Origin: Paludibacteraceae bacterium
GTDB taxonomy: Bacteria; Bacteroidota; Bacteroidia; Bacteroidales; Paludibacteraceae
Reading direction: 5' to 3'
DNA length: 57,535 nucleotides
Assembly (NCBI GenBank): GCA_017464475.1
Contig: JAFTZQ010000014.1
Location: 1-57,535, forward strand
The translations under genes and the position numbers were made by a program. Below the pieces are notes generated by a model. That model saw nothing but the letters and a program-made list of their open reading frames with translations. It ran no database searches and was not told where the DNA came from. This document shows positions 48,911-57,296 of the stretch, piece after piece. Within the stretch, counting starts at the first letter, position 1. Each line of letters begins with the position of its first letter.

Positions 48911-50595
48911 TATTTAACGATTGCCTGGAAATCAGCTTCCTCTGCAAACTTAGCGAACTCGATATCCTGAGCTGCGCGGGTTTTCAGTTTCGCATCCTGT
49001 GCGACTGCCGATTTCAGGTTGGTATAAACAGCGTCCTTATCGTTGGTACGAGCGCCCACAACGGCTTTCAGATAAGCGGTAGTAGCGTTCGGCTCTTTCA
49101 CGTTAGCCAGCGTCTTGGCAGCACCTGCGTAGTCCTCGCTCAGGATCTGCTGAACAGCAGCGTTGTTGGTTGCGTTCTCGCCGTAAGCTTTCTTTGCTGC
49201 GTTGTAGTCACCCTTCTGCGTATAGAGGGTTCCCATAGCTGCGCTCAAGTTAGCTTTGGTGCCGGCTGCTTTGCCCAGATACTCTTCTGCTTTGTTCAGA
49301 TCGCCGTCGGCCATAGCTGCGATACCTGCGTTGTAGTTCACGTCCGGATCATTCGGTTGGATCTCCAGTGCTTTTGCGTAGCAGCGACGAGCCTCAGCTA
49401 CCTCACCATCGTTGAAGTAGATCTGACCCATGCTGTTCCATGCGCGGTAGTCATTGTATTGGTCAGCAGCTTGTTTGTACAGTTTCAGTTTCTCTGCTTT
49501 GTTATCGGTCAGCGTAGCGGCATAGAGGAGCTCCTCAACGCTCAGCTGCGAAGGATCATTCTTTGCGATCTCGCGGATCTCGTCATCGCTCTTACCGATC
49601 AGGTCGGTCGTCAGGATCAGACGGCTGCGACGGAGAGCCGGCAGAATCTCCTCGGCGATCGTTCCATAGACGGAACTGAGGTTCTTGATCTGTGCCTCGC
49701 GCTCCTCAGGATCGCTATACATCGACAGCACGCGCAGAACGAGGTCTTTGTCTTGCATATTGCTGTTCTCCATTGCTTTCTGGAAGCCTTCCCAGTCCTC
49801 AGCAGTGATATTCGACTCAACTGCCGTGTTCACTTTGTTTTTCTTCAGGTCTTTCTTCAGGAAGTTAGCCGCAGCTTTCTGACGGTTCTTTGCCAAGTTC
49901 TCGTTCAGTGCCTGTGCGCCATCAGGAGAAGCATATCCGGAAACCTCGATCTTGCTGATCTCTTTGCGCTCTGCGTCCTTTGCGTCCTTGATAGCAGCCT
50001 GCAGGTTCTTCACACCCTCGCTCTTGGTCTCTGCCGAACGGAGTTCGGAAGATTGGATGAGGAACTTGATGTCTGCCTCGGTCAGCTCTTGGATCACGCG
50101 CTGGAACTTATCCGGTGTGCTGGCGGTCTTGTTGTCCTTTGCCTCTGCAAGCTCGGAAGTTGCGATCACACCGTCTGCGATCTTCACGTCAGGAATCTCA
50201 ATCACTTTCTTTCCTACTTTTGCCTCGAAGCGCAGATAGAGCTCAGATTTGCGCATAGCGGGAACATAATCGAAAGAGCAGCTCTGCTTGTAAGTACCGC
50301 CGTTCTTGTAATTAACGGTCTTACCGTTCTCTTTTGCCTTCTCGCCAACATAAGTAACGGTCTCGCCAAGTACCTCTTGTCCGTCAAATTTCAGGACCGG
50401 AGTCACTTTCAATACACCTTTGCGGGCAAATTTCTTCTCAGGGAAAGTTCCGGTGATGTCTGCATTTACCTTACCTCCCACTTTCTCCAGCGGACTCGGG
50501 TTTACAGTGATCTCTTCGGGTTTCGGCAACGTCTTGTTGCAAGATGCCAACACTACTGCAGCAGCAATGAGGCTAAGAAATAAACTTTTTTTCAT
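48910..50595 (-). CDS. OmpA/TPR lipoprotein
   Basis: A 561-residue lipoprotein (MKKSLFLSLIAAAVVLASC). Residues about 20-150 are a beta-rich domain (GKVNADITGTFPEKKF, GGTYKQSCSFDYVPAMR); about 205-275 an OmpA-like peptidoglycan-associating segment (IEVSGYASPDGAQALNENLA then KNRQKAAANFLKK); about 365-480 TPRs (AWNSMGQIYFNDGEVAEARR, NYNAGIAAMADGDLNKAEEY). Probably an outer-membrane stabilising lipoprotein. Its coding bias is strong, suggesting high expression. Confidence 0.8.
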   Translation of the reverse strand: MKKSLFLSLIAAAVVLASCNKTLPKPEEITVNPSPLEKVGGKVNADITGTFPEKKFARKGVLKVTPVLKFDGQEVLGETVTYVGEKAKENGKTVNYKNGGTYKQSCSFDYVPAMRKSELYLRFEAKVGKKVIEIPDVKIADGVIATSELAEAKDNKTASTPDKFQRVIQELTEADIKFLIQSSELRSAETKSEGVKNLQAAIKDAKDAERKEISKIEVSGYASPDGAQALNENLAKNRQKAAANFLKKDLKKNKVNTAVESNITAEDWEGFQKAMENSNMQDKDLVLRVLSMYSDPEEREAQIKNLSSVYGTIAEEILPALRRSRLILTTDLIGKSDDEIREIAKNDPSQLSVEELLYAATLTDNKAEKLKLYKQAADQYNDYRAWNSMGQIYFNDGEVAEARRCYAKALEIQPNDPDVNYNAGIAAMADGDLNKAEEYLGKAAGTKANLSAAMGTLYTQKGDYNAAKKAYGENATNNAAVQQILSEDYAGAAKTLANVKEPNATTAYLKAVVGARTNDKDAVYTNLKSAVAQDAKLKTRAAQDIEFAKFAEEADFQAIVK

Positions 50596-50640
50596 ATGCT
50601 TATAAATTTGTTAATTTATGTTGATTTTCAAATTCCGCTG

Positions 50641-50671
50641 CAAATTTACAATAAATATTTCGAATACGCAA
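50641..50671 (-). promoter_or_regulatory. Promoter of the OmpA/TPR lipoprotein unit
   Basis: Minus strand TTG (50669-50671), 20 nt, TAAATTTG (50641-50648). Divergent from the udk promoter 40 bp away. Confidence 0.7.
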
Positions 50672-50709
50672 GATTTTTAGTAAAAAAAAATAATTATATC
50701 GCAAAAAAT

Positions 50710-50740
50710 TTGCATATATCGCGAATTTATTGTATCTTTG
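50710..50740 (+). promoter_or_regulatory. udk promoter
   Basis: TTG (50710-50712), 20 nt, TATCTTTG (50733-50740), 28 nt before the ATG at 50769. Confidence 0.8.
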
Positions 50741-50768
50741 CACCCCGAAATGAATCATAAATGACATT

Positions 50769-51383
50769 ATGTTTATCATCGGCATTGCGGGCGGCACCGG
50801 CTCGGGTAAAACAACGGTAGTCAAAAAGCTCATCGAGCGTCTTCCTAAAAACGAAGTAGTTGTTATTCCTCAGGACTCCTACTACAAGGACAGTAGCAAT
50901 GTGCCTGTTGAGGAGCGTCAGAACATCAATTTTGACCATCCCGATGCGTTCGACTGGCCGTTGCTCGCCAAACATATCAAGATGCTCAAAGAGGGTCAGG
51001 CGATCGAGCAGCCTATTTATTCCTATATTACGTGCACGCGCCAGAAAGAGACCATTCACATCGAACCCAAAGAAGTGATCATCGTCGAGGGAATTATGGC
51101 GTTGCGGGAGTTCAAGATGCGCGAACAGATGGATCTTAAGATCTTCGTGGATGCTGATGCGGATGACCGACTGATTCGCGTCATGAAGCGCGATGTGGTC
51201 GAGCGAGGAAGGACGGCAGAAGCGGTCATTGAGCGTTACCAGAGGATTCTCAAACCCATGCACGAGCAGTTCATCGAACCATGCAAGCGTTTCGCAGATG
51301 TCATCGTCCCGCAAGGAGGGCACAACAACGCCGCCATCAACATGCTTGCCAAGTTCGTCAAGCAGCAATTAGCGGACAAATAA
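50769..51383 (+). CDS. udk: Uridine kinase
   Basis: Phosphorylates uridine/cytidine with ATP or GTP in pyrimidine salvage. 204 residues: IIGIAGGTGSGKTTVVKKLI (Walker A), VVIPQDSYYKD, NFDHPDAFDWPLL, the IIVEGIMALRE motif and DRLIRVMKRDVVERGRTAE. A second, fused uridine kinase-like gene is at 6723. Followed by an intercistronic repeat module and chrA. Confidence 0.95.
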   Translation: MFIIGIAGGTGSGKTTVVKKLIERLPKNEVVVIPQDSYYKDSSNVPVEERQNINFDHPDAFDWPLLAKHIKMLKEGQAIEQPIYSYITCTRQKETIHIEPKEVIIVEGIMALREFKMREQMDLKIFVDADADDRLIRVMKRDVVERGRTAEAVIERYQRILKPMHEQFIEPCKRFADVIVPQGGHNNAAINMLAKFVKQQLADK

Positions 51384-51509
51384 AAGTTTACTATTTTTAA
51401 GATTGAAGGCTTTTCGCGATCGTATCGGGGTTTTGTCGTGGTTGTTTCGTGGTTGATTGCTATACAAAACCCTTATTTTCGCCGCTAAAAGTTTACTATT
51501 TTTAAGATT
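51381..51509 (+). repeat. Intercistronic module copy B (udk-chrA gap)
   Basis: An exact 24-bp direct repeat at 51381-51404 and 51486-51509 (ending ACTATTTTTAAGATT, period 105) flanks a core with CGTGGTTGTTTCGTGGTTG, the reverse complement of the core motif of copy A, then ACCCTTATTTT in the same orientation as in copy A. It spans from the udk stop to the chrA start codon. Confidence 0.85.
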
Positions 51510-52046
51510 TTGTTTTTTCAACTCTTTTGGACATACCTCAAGATCGGCACCTTCACCTTGGGTGGAGGGTATGCCATGTTGCCCCTCATCCAAAGGGAGG
51601 TAGTGGACCGCAAAGGATGGATTGACGAAGAGGAGTTCCTGAATATGATTGCGCTTGCGCAGGCCGCACCGGGGCTTATTGCTGTCAATTCAGCTATCTT
51701 CATCGGCTGGAGAATTGGTGGCTGGAAAGGGGTCTGCGGAGCCGTCTTAGGTGCCGTACTGCCTTCGTTCCTTATCATTCTTGCGATTGCGATGGTCTTT
51801 CAGGAATGGAAAGAACTGCCGGCGGTGGAAGCAGCCTTCAAAGGCATCCGCCCTGCTGTAGTAGCTCTCATCGCCGCACCGCTCTTCAAAATGGCAAAGG
51901 CAGCCAAGATTAGCTGGCTTACCGCGCTTATACCCGTTGCCGCAGCCCTTCTCATTTGGCTTGGACATGTCAATCCCGTCTGGGTTATTCTCGCTACCAT
52001 CGTCATTACTCTGATCGTAGTAGGAATCGTACATCACAAATCTTGA
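51510..52046 (+). CDS. chrA: Short-chain chromate transporter, first half
   Basis: A 178-residue CHR-family membrane protein. Opening FFQLFWTYLKIGTFTLGGGY then AMLPLIQREVV and the family motif APGLIAVNSAIFIGWRIGG; about six helices. The start appears to be TTG at 51510, as no ATG precedes the FFQLF motif and the repeat module ends exactly there. CHR half-proteins work as a pair (with 52095) to export chromate, or sulfate-like anions; natural substrate unknown. Confidence 0.85.
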   Translation: MFFQLFWTYLKIGTFTLGGGYAMLPLIQREVVDRKGWIDEEEFLNMIALAQAAPGLIAVNSAIFIGWRIGGWKGVCGAVLGAVLPSFLIILAIAMVFQEWKELPAVEAAFKGIRPAVVALIAAPLFKMAKAAKISWLTALIPVAAALLIWLGHVNPVWVILATIVITLIVVGIVHHKS

Positions 52047-52094
52047 ATCTTTGAATCTTTAAATCTTTGAATCTTTAAATCTTTGAATCTTTAA
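52043..52094 (+). repeat. Micro-array, TTTGAATC unit, between the chrA halves
   Basis: Six 8-bp units (CTTTGAAT / CTTTAAAT) in phase, exactly filling the 48-nt gap. Confidence 0.95.
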
Positions 52095-52700
52095 ATGCTT
52101 TATTTACAGCTCTTTCTCTCGTTCTTCAAGATTGGTCTCTTCGGTTTCGGAGGAGGCTTAGCTATCTTGTCGCTGATCCAGATGGAGGTGGAGCGCTACG
52201 GATGGATGAGCCAGCAGGAGTTTGTGGACATCGTAGCAGTGAGTCAGGTCACACCCGGTCCGATAGGTATCAACTGCGCCACGTACGTGGGTTATACCAC
52301 TGCGGGCTTTTGGGGAAGCGTGCTGGCGACCTCAGCAATCATTCTGCCGAGTCTCATTATTATGCTGTCAATATGCAAAGCGTATTTCTGGCTGAATAAG
52401 AAATTTCACGACAATCCGTATTTCACCCAAACGCTGCGAATGTTGCGTTTCACAGTCCTCGGACTCATTGCGTCAGCAGCATTGTTGCTCATCAAACCCA
52501 CTAATTTCATTGACTCCGTTTCGTGGATTATCTTCGCCTTGGTCGCTTTCTTTACCGTCCTGCCGGAGATAGCCAAACCACTTGTTAATAAAACAACCCC
52601 TCCTTTTAGGGAGGGGCTTGGGGTAGGCTTTTCTTTCCTTTCCCACCCTATTTTGCTAATCGTTCTCGCCGGCATAGCAGGCTATTTCATCTACCGTTAA
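52095..52700 (+). CDS. chrA: Short-chain chromate transporter, second half
   Basis: A 201-residue CHR protein: YLQLFLSFFKIGLFGFGGGL, SLIQMEVERYGWMSQQEFVD, VTPGPIGINCATYVGYTTAG (CHR motif TPGPxxxNxAT). About six helices. The C-terminal loop has an inserted TTPPFREGLGVGFSF encoded by a palindromic micro-array before the last helix. Convergent with pcrA, overlapping 4 nt. Confidence 0.85.
   Translation: MLYLQLFLSFFKIGLFGFGGGLAILSLIQMEVERYGWMSQQEFVDIVAVSQVTPGPIGINCATYVGYTTAGFWGSVLATSAIILPSLIIMLSICKAYFWLNKKFHDNPYFTQTLRMLRFTVLGLIASAALLLIKPTNFIDSVSWIIFALVAFFTVLPEIAKPLVNKTTPPFREGLGVGFSFLSHPILLIVLAGIAGYFIYR
52592..52632 (+). repeat. In-frame palindromic repeat in chrA
   Basis: ACAACCCCTCCTTTTAGGGA then GGGGCTTGGGGTAGGC, same family as 23599 and 40171. 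Reads TTPPFREGLGVGF. Confidence 0.8.
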
Positions 52701-54976
52701 GCCCGCTCTAACTTAGCGTGGGTCAGCAGAAGTGTTTTCGTGCCTTGGGTGTCGAAGTTAATCTCTATCTTGTCGTTCTCCGTCACTTCATCGCGATAGA
52801 CGCGCACGACCGTTCCTTCGCCGAACACACGGTGCGCCACGCGGTCTCCGGCTTTCCACACCGACGAAGCGATCTCGCTCGTCGCACCCGACACCGGAGT
52901 ACTCGGCGCACTAGATAAACTAGAAAAACTAGAAAAACTAGAAGAACTAGTTAAACTAGTTATACTAGATCGACTAGTTGTACTAGATCTGCTCGTTTCT
53001 ACCTCGAAATACTTTCGCTCTATATCGTTCAAAAACCTGCTTGGCGAAGCAAACGTGAACGAGCCGTTTCTAAATCGCTGGCGGGCATAGGAGAGGAAGC
53101 ATTGCTCCATGGCACGCGTGATCGCCACATACAGCAGCCGCCGCTCTTCTTCGATCTCAGAGGGCTTGACGGCGAACTGTGAAGGAAAGAGGTTCTCTTC
53201 CATTCCGGCAATGAACACCACAGGAAACTCCAGTCCTTTCGCCGCATGGACGGTCATCAGCGTCACCCGTTCCGTCGTGTCGGCTAAGTTCTCATCTTGG
53301 TCGGTCAGCAGACTCACTTCGCTCAGGAAATCGGTGATCGGCGTATAGTCGATCCCTTCGTTCTGACGTTGCTCCACAAACTCATGAATGGCATTCAGCA
53401 ACTCCTGCACGTTCTGCGCGCGGTCGATCCCTTCGGTGGAGCGGTCCAATGCCAGCGCGGTCATCACGCCCGATGTGCGAAGTACCATCTCCGCAAAACG
53501 GAAGGCATCCATCTCTTCGCTCTGATCGCTGAACTGATCAATCATCAGCGCAAAAGCCTGCAACTTCTTTTTGGTAGCCGCACTCACGTCCAGCCCTGTG
53601 TCATCCGGCTCACGCATCACATCCAGATAGCACCGGTGGTGCTCGATCGCGTTGGTGGACACTTTCTTCATCGTGGTCTCGCCGATCCCTCTGCCCGGAA
53701 ATCCGACGATTCGCAACAGAGCCTCATTGTCCCTTTTGTTAACCGAGAGACGCAAGTACCCCAGGGCGTCTTTGATCTCCTTGCGCTGGTAGAAAGAAGT
53801 GCCGCCGTAGATGCGGTAAGGGATATTGAGTTTGCGCAACTCTCCTTCTATCACGCGGCTTTGGGCGTTCGTGCGATAGAGAACGGCGAAAGCGTTATAC
53901 CCTTTGTGCCGCATTCGCTGGATGCGTGTCGCGATACCTAAAGCCTCCGTGCGATCGTCCATATAGGCTTGCAGGTTCAGCGGCTCACCTGTCTCTTTCT
54001 CCGAATAAACGGTCTTTTCGATCTGGTGCGAATTCTTATGAATCAATGAGTTAGCCGCATTGACGATCGTCTGGGTCGAGCGGTAGTTGCGCTCCAGTTT
54101 GAATAAGCGTGCATTGGGATAGACCCGCTGGAAATTAAGGATATTACGGATGTCTGCGCCGCGGAAAGAATAGATGCTCTGCGCATCGTCGCCCACTACG
54201 CAGATGTTATTCTGCGGCTCCGCCAGTTTCTTCACCAGCAGAAATTGGATATAGTTGGTGTCCTGGTACTCATCGACCAGTATATATTTAAACTGTTCCT
54301 GATAGCGTCTGCACACCTCTTCGCTGGCGTCCATCAGGCGGATCATATTGATCAGTAGGTCGTCAAAATCCATGGCGTTGGCAGCTATCAGGCGCGCCTG
54401 GTAGAGCTCATAGATAATAGCGAACTCATACATCCTCTGCTCGCGGTCCTCACGCAGCAGCTGTTGGTTCGAACCGTATTCGCGGGGCGGGATACCGCTG
54501 TTCTTCGCCATCGAAATACGGCTTTGCACCGCGCCGGGTTTGTATATCTTATCGTCCAGACCGCGTTCCTTGCAGATGGCTTTGATGAGCGATTTGCTGT
54601 CGGCGGTGTCGTAGATGGTGAAATCGCGCGTATACCCTAATACCTCCGCGTGCGGACGTAGCAGGCGCGTACACACGGAGTGAAACGTCCCCATCATCAG
54701 GTAACGGTACGCTTCCTGCAACGACCTTCCTCCCTCCCTTGAGGGGAGGGTCGGGGAGAGGTTTCTAATCCTCTCCTTCATCTCCCGCGCCGCTTTGTTG
54801 GTGAATGTCAACGCCATAATACGGCTCGCAGGAACACCCTGCTGCAAGAGGTACGCGATGCGGTAGGTCAGCACGCGTGTCTTACCGGATCCCGCTCCGG
54901 CTACGATGAGCGAAGCGCCTTCAGTATATGTCACCGCCTCACGTTGAGACGGATTTAATTGATCCAAAAAATCCAT
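52697..54976 (-). CDS. pcrA: UvrD/PcrA-type 3'-5' DNA helicase
   Basis: 759 residues, SF1A helicase in repair and replication restart. N-terminal LNPSQREAVTYTEGASLIVA, Walker A AGAGSGKTRVLTYRIAYLL, ALTFTNKAAREMKERI, LVDEYQDTNYIQF (Walker B), VVGDDAQSIYSFRGA, LERNYRSTQTIV, VTLMTVHAAKGLEFPVVFIA, LLYVAITRAM, and a C-terminal Tudor-like domain (RVAHRVFGEGTVVRVYRD). A 12-residue insertion LSPTLPSREGGR follows motif Ia, and the linker before the Tudor domain is Ser/Thr-rich (SRSSTTSRSSITSLTSSSSF); both are encoded by micro-arrays. Confidence 0.95.
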   Translation of the reverse strand: MDFLDQLNPSQREAVTYTEGASLIVAGAGSGKTRVLTYRIAYLLQQGVPASRIMALTFTNKAAREMKERIRNLSPTLPSREGGRSLQEAYRYLMMGTFHSVCTRLLRPHAEVLGYTRDFTIYDTADSKSLIKAICKERGLDDKIYKPGAVQSRISMAKNSGIPPREYGSNQQLLREDREQRMYEFAIIYELYQARLIAANAMDFDDLLINMIRLMDASEEVCRRYQEQFKYILVDEYQDTNYIQFLLVKKLAEPQNNICVVGDDAQSIYSFRGADIRNILNFQRVYPNARLFKLERNYRSTQTIVNAANSLIHKNSHQIEKTVYSEKETGEPLNLQAYMDDRTEALGIATRIQRMRHKGYNAFAVLYRTNAQSRVIEGELRKLNIPYRIYGGTSFYQRKEIKDALGYLRLSVNKRDNEALLRIVGFPGRGIGETTMKKVSTNAIEHHRCYLDVMREPDDTGLDVSAATKKKLQAFALMIDQFSDQSEEMDAFRFAEMVLRTSGVMTALALDRSTEGIDRAQNVQELLNAIHEFVEQRQNEGIDYTPITDFLSEVSLLTDQDENLADTTERVTLMTVHAAKGLEFPVVFIAGMEENLFPSQFAVKPSEIEEERRLLYVAITRAMEQCFLSYARQRFRNGSFTFASPSRFLNDIERKYFEVETSRSSTTSRSSITSLTSSSSFSSFSSLSSAPSTPVSGATSEIASSVWKAGDRVAHRVFGEGTVVRVYRDEVTENDKIEINFDTQGTKTLLLTHAKLERA
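52910..52992 (-). repeat. In-frame ACTAGAAAA micro-array in the pcrA linker
   Basis: About nine 9-bp units (ACTAGATAA, ACTAGAAAA, ACTAGAAAA, ACTAGAAGA, ACTAGTTAA, ACTAGTTAT and so on). The unit is three codons long, so the frame is preserved; encodes an S-S-x repeat. Same unit as 8419-8472 (reverse complement). Confidence 0.95.
54724..54762 (-). repeat. In-frame palindromic repeat in pcrA
   Basis: Minus strand CCCCGACCCTCCCCTCAAGG then GAGGGAGG, nearly identical to the esterase copy; reads SPTLPSREGGRS. Confidence 0.85.
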
Positions 54977-54985
54977 AAGCGGCTA

Positions 54986-55016
54986 CAAAAGTACTGCTTT
55001 TTTCTGACATACACAA
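54986..55016 (-). promoter_or_regulatory. pcrA promoter
   Basis: Minus strand TTG (55014-55016), 20 nt, TACTTTTG (54986-54993); start site almost at the ATG (54976). Confidence 0.75.
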
Positions 55017-55047
55017 AAAAAATCGCCGTTTCGGGCGATTTTTTGTG
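55017..55047. terminator. Terminator after the fructokinase gene
   Basis: AATCGCC (55021-55027), loop GTTTC, GGGCGATT, with A-run left and T-run right. It ends the leftward MFS-fructokinase unit just before the pcrA promoter. Confidence 0.85.
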
Positions 55048-55082
55048 TAGTGCGGCTCTGCCGCGTTTAGAGCCTGCGGCGT

Positions 55083-55985
55083 TTAGCGCTTCAGGTCGTC
55101 GGGGAGGACGGGCATAGCGCCGTTCTGGGTGCAGACGAAGGCAGAGACGTCAACGGCTTTCTTATGCGCCTCGGGGATCGGTTTGCCCAGCAGCAGTTGC
55201 GCTACGAAAGTAGCGGTGAAGCTGTCTCCGGCTCCTACGGTGTCCGCCACTTTCACTTTCGGAGTAGTAATATAACTCTCTTCCTCCATCGTGAAGACGT
55301 ACGAACCGATCGCACCACAAGTGAGGATCAACATGTCGAGGTCATACCGGCTGATGAGTTCACGGCAGATACGGCGCGTTTTCTCGGCATCCTCGGCGAT
55401 CAAGTGTCCGGGAATAGTAGGTTCGCCGAGCAACATGGTAGCTACTACATCCAGTTCCTCATCGTTGATCTTCAGTATGTTTGCGCGCTGGAGCGACTCA
55501 GCAATCACTTCAGCGGTGTACCACGACTGACGCAGATTAATATCAAACACACGCAGCGCGTCCGCAGGCGTTGCGTCGAGGAAAGCGTGAATAGTCTTGC
55601 GGCTCGTCTCCGAGCGTTGAGCCAGCGAACCAAAACATACCGCCTGCGCATTGCGGGCGATCTCCAGCATTTCGTCGGTCAGAGGGATGTTATCCCAAGC
55701 CACACCGAGACAGATCTCATACTGCGGCACGCCCTTCTCGTCCAGCGTTACCTTGACCGTTCCGGTCGGCTGCTCCACCCGCGGCAGTATATGCTTCAAA
55801 TGAACGGCATTGAATTTCTCGACGATCTCGTCGCCCAGTTCATCGTTTCCGATAGCGGATATAGCACAGCCGTTGAGTCCGAATTGCGACACATGGTATG
55901 CGAAGTTAGCAGGAGCGCCTCCGAGTTTGCGTCCCTCCGGGAGGCAGTCAAACAGCGCCTCACCTATTCCAATTACGTGTTTCAT
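55083..55985 (-). CDS. Fructokinase-type PfkB sugar kinase
   Basis: A 300-residue PfkB kinase from ATG 55985: VIGIGEALFDCLPEGRKLGG then APANFAYHVSQFGLNG (fructokinase-like substrate motif), and the C-terminal VGAGDSFTATFVAQLL. Likely phosphorylates fructose to fructose 6-phosphate, supplied by the MFS transporter encoded just upstream. An upstream in-frame ATG (56012) lies in a short repeat and is rejected. Confidence 0.85.
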   Translation of the reverse strand: MKHVIGIGEALFDCLPEGRKLGGAPANFAYHVSQFGLNGCAISAIGNDELGDEIVEKFNAVHLKHILPRVEQPTGTVKVTLDEKGVPQYEICLGVAWDNIPLTDEMLEIARNAQAVCFGSLAQRSETSRKTIHAFLDATPADALRVFDINLRQSWYTAEVIAESLQRANILKINDEELDVVATMLLGEPTIPGHLIAEDAEKTRRICRELISRYDLDMLILTCGAIGSYVFTMEEESYITTPKVKVADTVGAGDSFTATFVAQLLLGKPIPEAHKKAVDVSAFVCTQNGAMPVLPDDLKR

Positions 55986-56002
55986 AGTAGCAATACAATT
56001 TA

Positions 56003-56030
56003 TAATGTACAATGTACAATTTGCAAAGGG
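56003..56030 (-). repeat. Micro-array, TGTACAA unit, upstream of the fructokinase
   Basis: Plus strand AATGTACAATGTACAATTTG, 8-bp units. Confidence 0.6.
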
Positions 56031-56103
56031 CTTTAAGAGTTTGGTACAATGTTTAAAGATCCGTACTTTCTATTGTGTTTGTTCCAAAACCTATAGGACG
56101 CTT

Positions 56104-56133
56104 TGTGAATTGCTCATTGTGAATTGTGAATTA
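56104..56133 (-). repeat. AATTGTG micro-array at the MFS gene stop
   Basis: Plus strand TGTGAATTGCTCATTGTGAA then TTGTGAATTA; same family as 13657 and 21979. Covers the MFS stop codon. Confidence 0.7.
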
Positions 56134-57279
56134 TTTCTTGATTTTTACAGTAAAGAACGTCAGGTATGCTGCACCGAGCGCCATAACGAGGACGGCACCG
56201 AGCGAACCCATAAGATCCGACATCACACCCATGCAGAGCGGGAAGATCGTTCCGCCGAACAGACCCATGATCATAAGACCCGAAATCTCGTTCTTGTGGT
56301 CGGGGTCGTGATTCAGCGCCTGAGCAAAGCAGATTGAGAAGATATTACTATTGCCAAACCCTACCAGCGCGATACCGGTATATAAGGCTGAAGGCTGATG
56401 GCTGACAGCTAATAATACCATCGCCGCAATGATCATGCAGACGGAGATCGCAAAGAACACTTTCTCCGGGATGAGACGCAGGATCGCCGAGCCGGAGAGA
56501 CATCCGATCGTACGGAAGATGAAATAGAGCGAGGTCGCAAATCCCGCGGCTGCGAGGTCCATTCCCAGACGCTCCATCAGGATCTTCGGCGCGGTCGTGT
56601 TGGTACCCACATCAATACCCACGTGGCACATGATACCAAGGAAGCAAAGCAGGATAAAGGGCTTACCCAGCAGTTTGAAGCACTCCGCAAAGGACGAGCC
56701 TTTAGCTACCGGCTCCTCATGAATCGAGGTGAACGAGAGGGCAAGGATAGCAATGATACCAATGATCGCATAGATCGGGAACAGCACTTTCCATCCCAAG
56801 CCCATCGAGGGGATGGCTGCCGTTGCTCCCCACATTGCTATATACGGTGCGAGGAACGAAGCGATGGCCTTGACGAACTGACCAAAGGTCAGAGTCGAAG
56901 ATAGATTGCCTGTAACGATATTGGACACCAGCGGGTTAAGGGACGTCTGCATGAGTGCATTGCCGATACCGAGGAGCGAGAAAGCGCAGAGCATCAGCGC
57001 ATAGCTCTCTCCGCAGAGCGGCAAGAGAAGCGACAGAACGGTAACAATGATCGAGAGAAGCACCGTTTTCTTCCGTCCGATCTTGTTCATCAGCATGCCG
57101 GTAGGCACGGAGAAGATCAGGAACCAGAAGAAGACGAGCGACGGCATGATGTTCGCTTGCGCATGCGTCAGACCGAGGTCCTGTTGTACATAGTTGGACG
57201 CAATACCTACGAGGTCCACAAAGCCCATCGTGAAGAAACAAAGCATCACGGAGAGCAGAGCAAATTTAGAAGTTTTCAT
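56131..57279 (-). CDS. MFS sugar transporter
   Basis: A 382-residue major facilitator with about twelve membrane helices; resembles the FucP/glucose-galactose porter branch: FALLSVMLCFFTMGFVDLVG, GMLMNKIGRKKTVLLS (MFS loop 2-3), GNALMQTSLNPLVS, and ISGLMIMGLFGGTIFPLCMG. Probably imports fructose or another hexose for the kinase downstream. Residues SHQPSALYTG come from an in-frame GGCTGAA micro-array in the loop between two helices. A MITE-like element begins about 25 nt before the start codon. Confidence 0.9.
   Translation of the reverse strand: MKTSKFALLSVMLCFFTMGFVDLVGIASNYVQQDLGLTHAQANIMPSLVFFWFLIFSVPTGMLMNKIGRKKTVLLSIIVTVLSLLLPLCGESYALMLCAFSLLGIGNALMQTSLNPLVSNIVTGNLSSTLTFGQFVKAIASFLAPYIAMWGATAAIPSMGLGWKVLFPIYAIIGIIAILALSFTSIHEEPVAKGSSFAECFKLLGKPFILLCFLGIMCHVGIDVGTNTTAPKILMERLGMDLAAAGFATSLYFIFRTIGCLSGSAILRLIPEKVFFAISVCMIIAAMVLLAVSHQPSALYTGIALVGFGNSNIFSICFAQALNHDPDHKNEISGLMIMGLFGGTIFPLCMGVMSDLMGSLGAVLVMALGAAYLTFFTVKIKK
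56383..56411 (-). repeat. In-frame GGCTGAA micro-array in the MFS transporter
   Basis: Plus strand AAGGCTGAAGGCTGATGGCT then GACAGCT: 7-bp units, the complement of the TCAGCC family. Reads VSHQPSALY. Confidence 0.8.
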
Positions 57280-57296
57280 AATGGTATTTTAAATTT

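Noticed and set aside
48886-50583. Plus-strand Cys/Leu-rich frame of 565 codons
   Set aside because: Antisense to the highly biased OmpA/TPR lipoprotein gene; strong codon bias opens the opposite frame.
51510-52700. The two chrA genes as one frameshifted gene
   Set aside because: Each half has its own complete N-terminal CHR motif; paired short-chain CHR genes are a known arrangement.
23599-54762. Palindromic CCCTCCCCTC repeats as terminators
   Set aside because: They lie inside reading frames, without T-runs.
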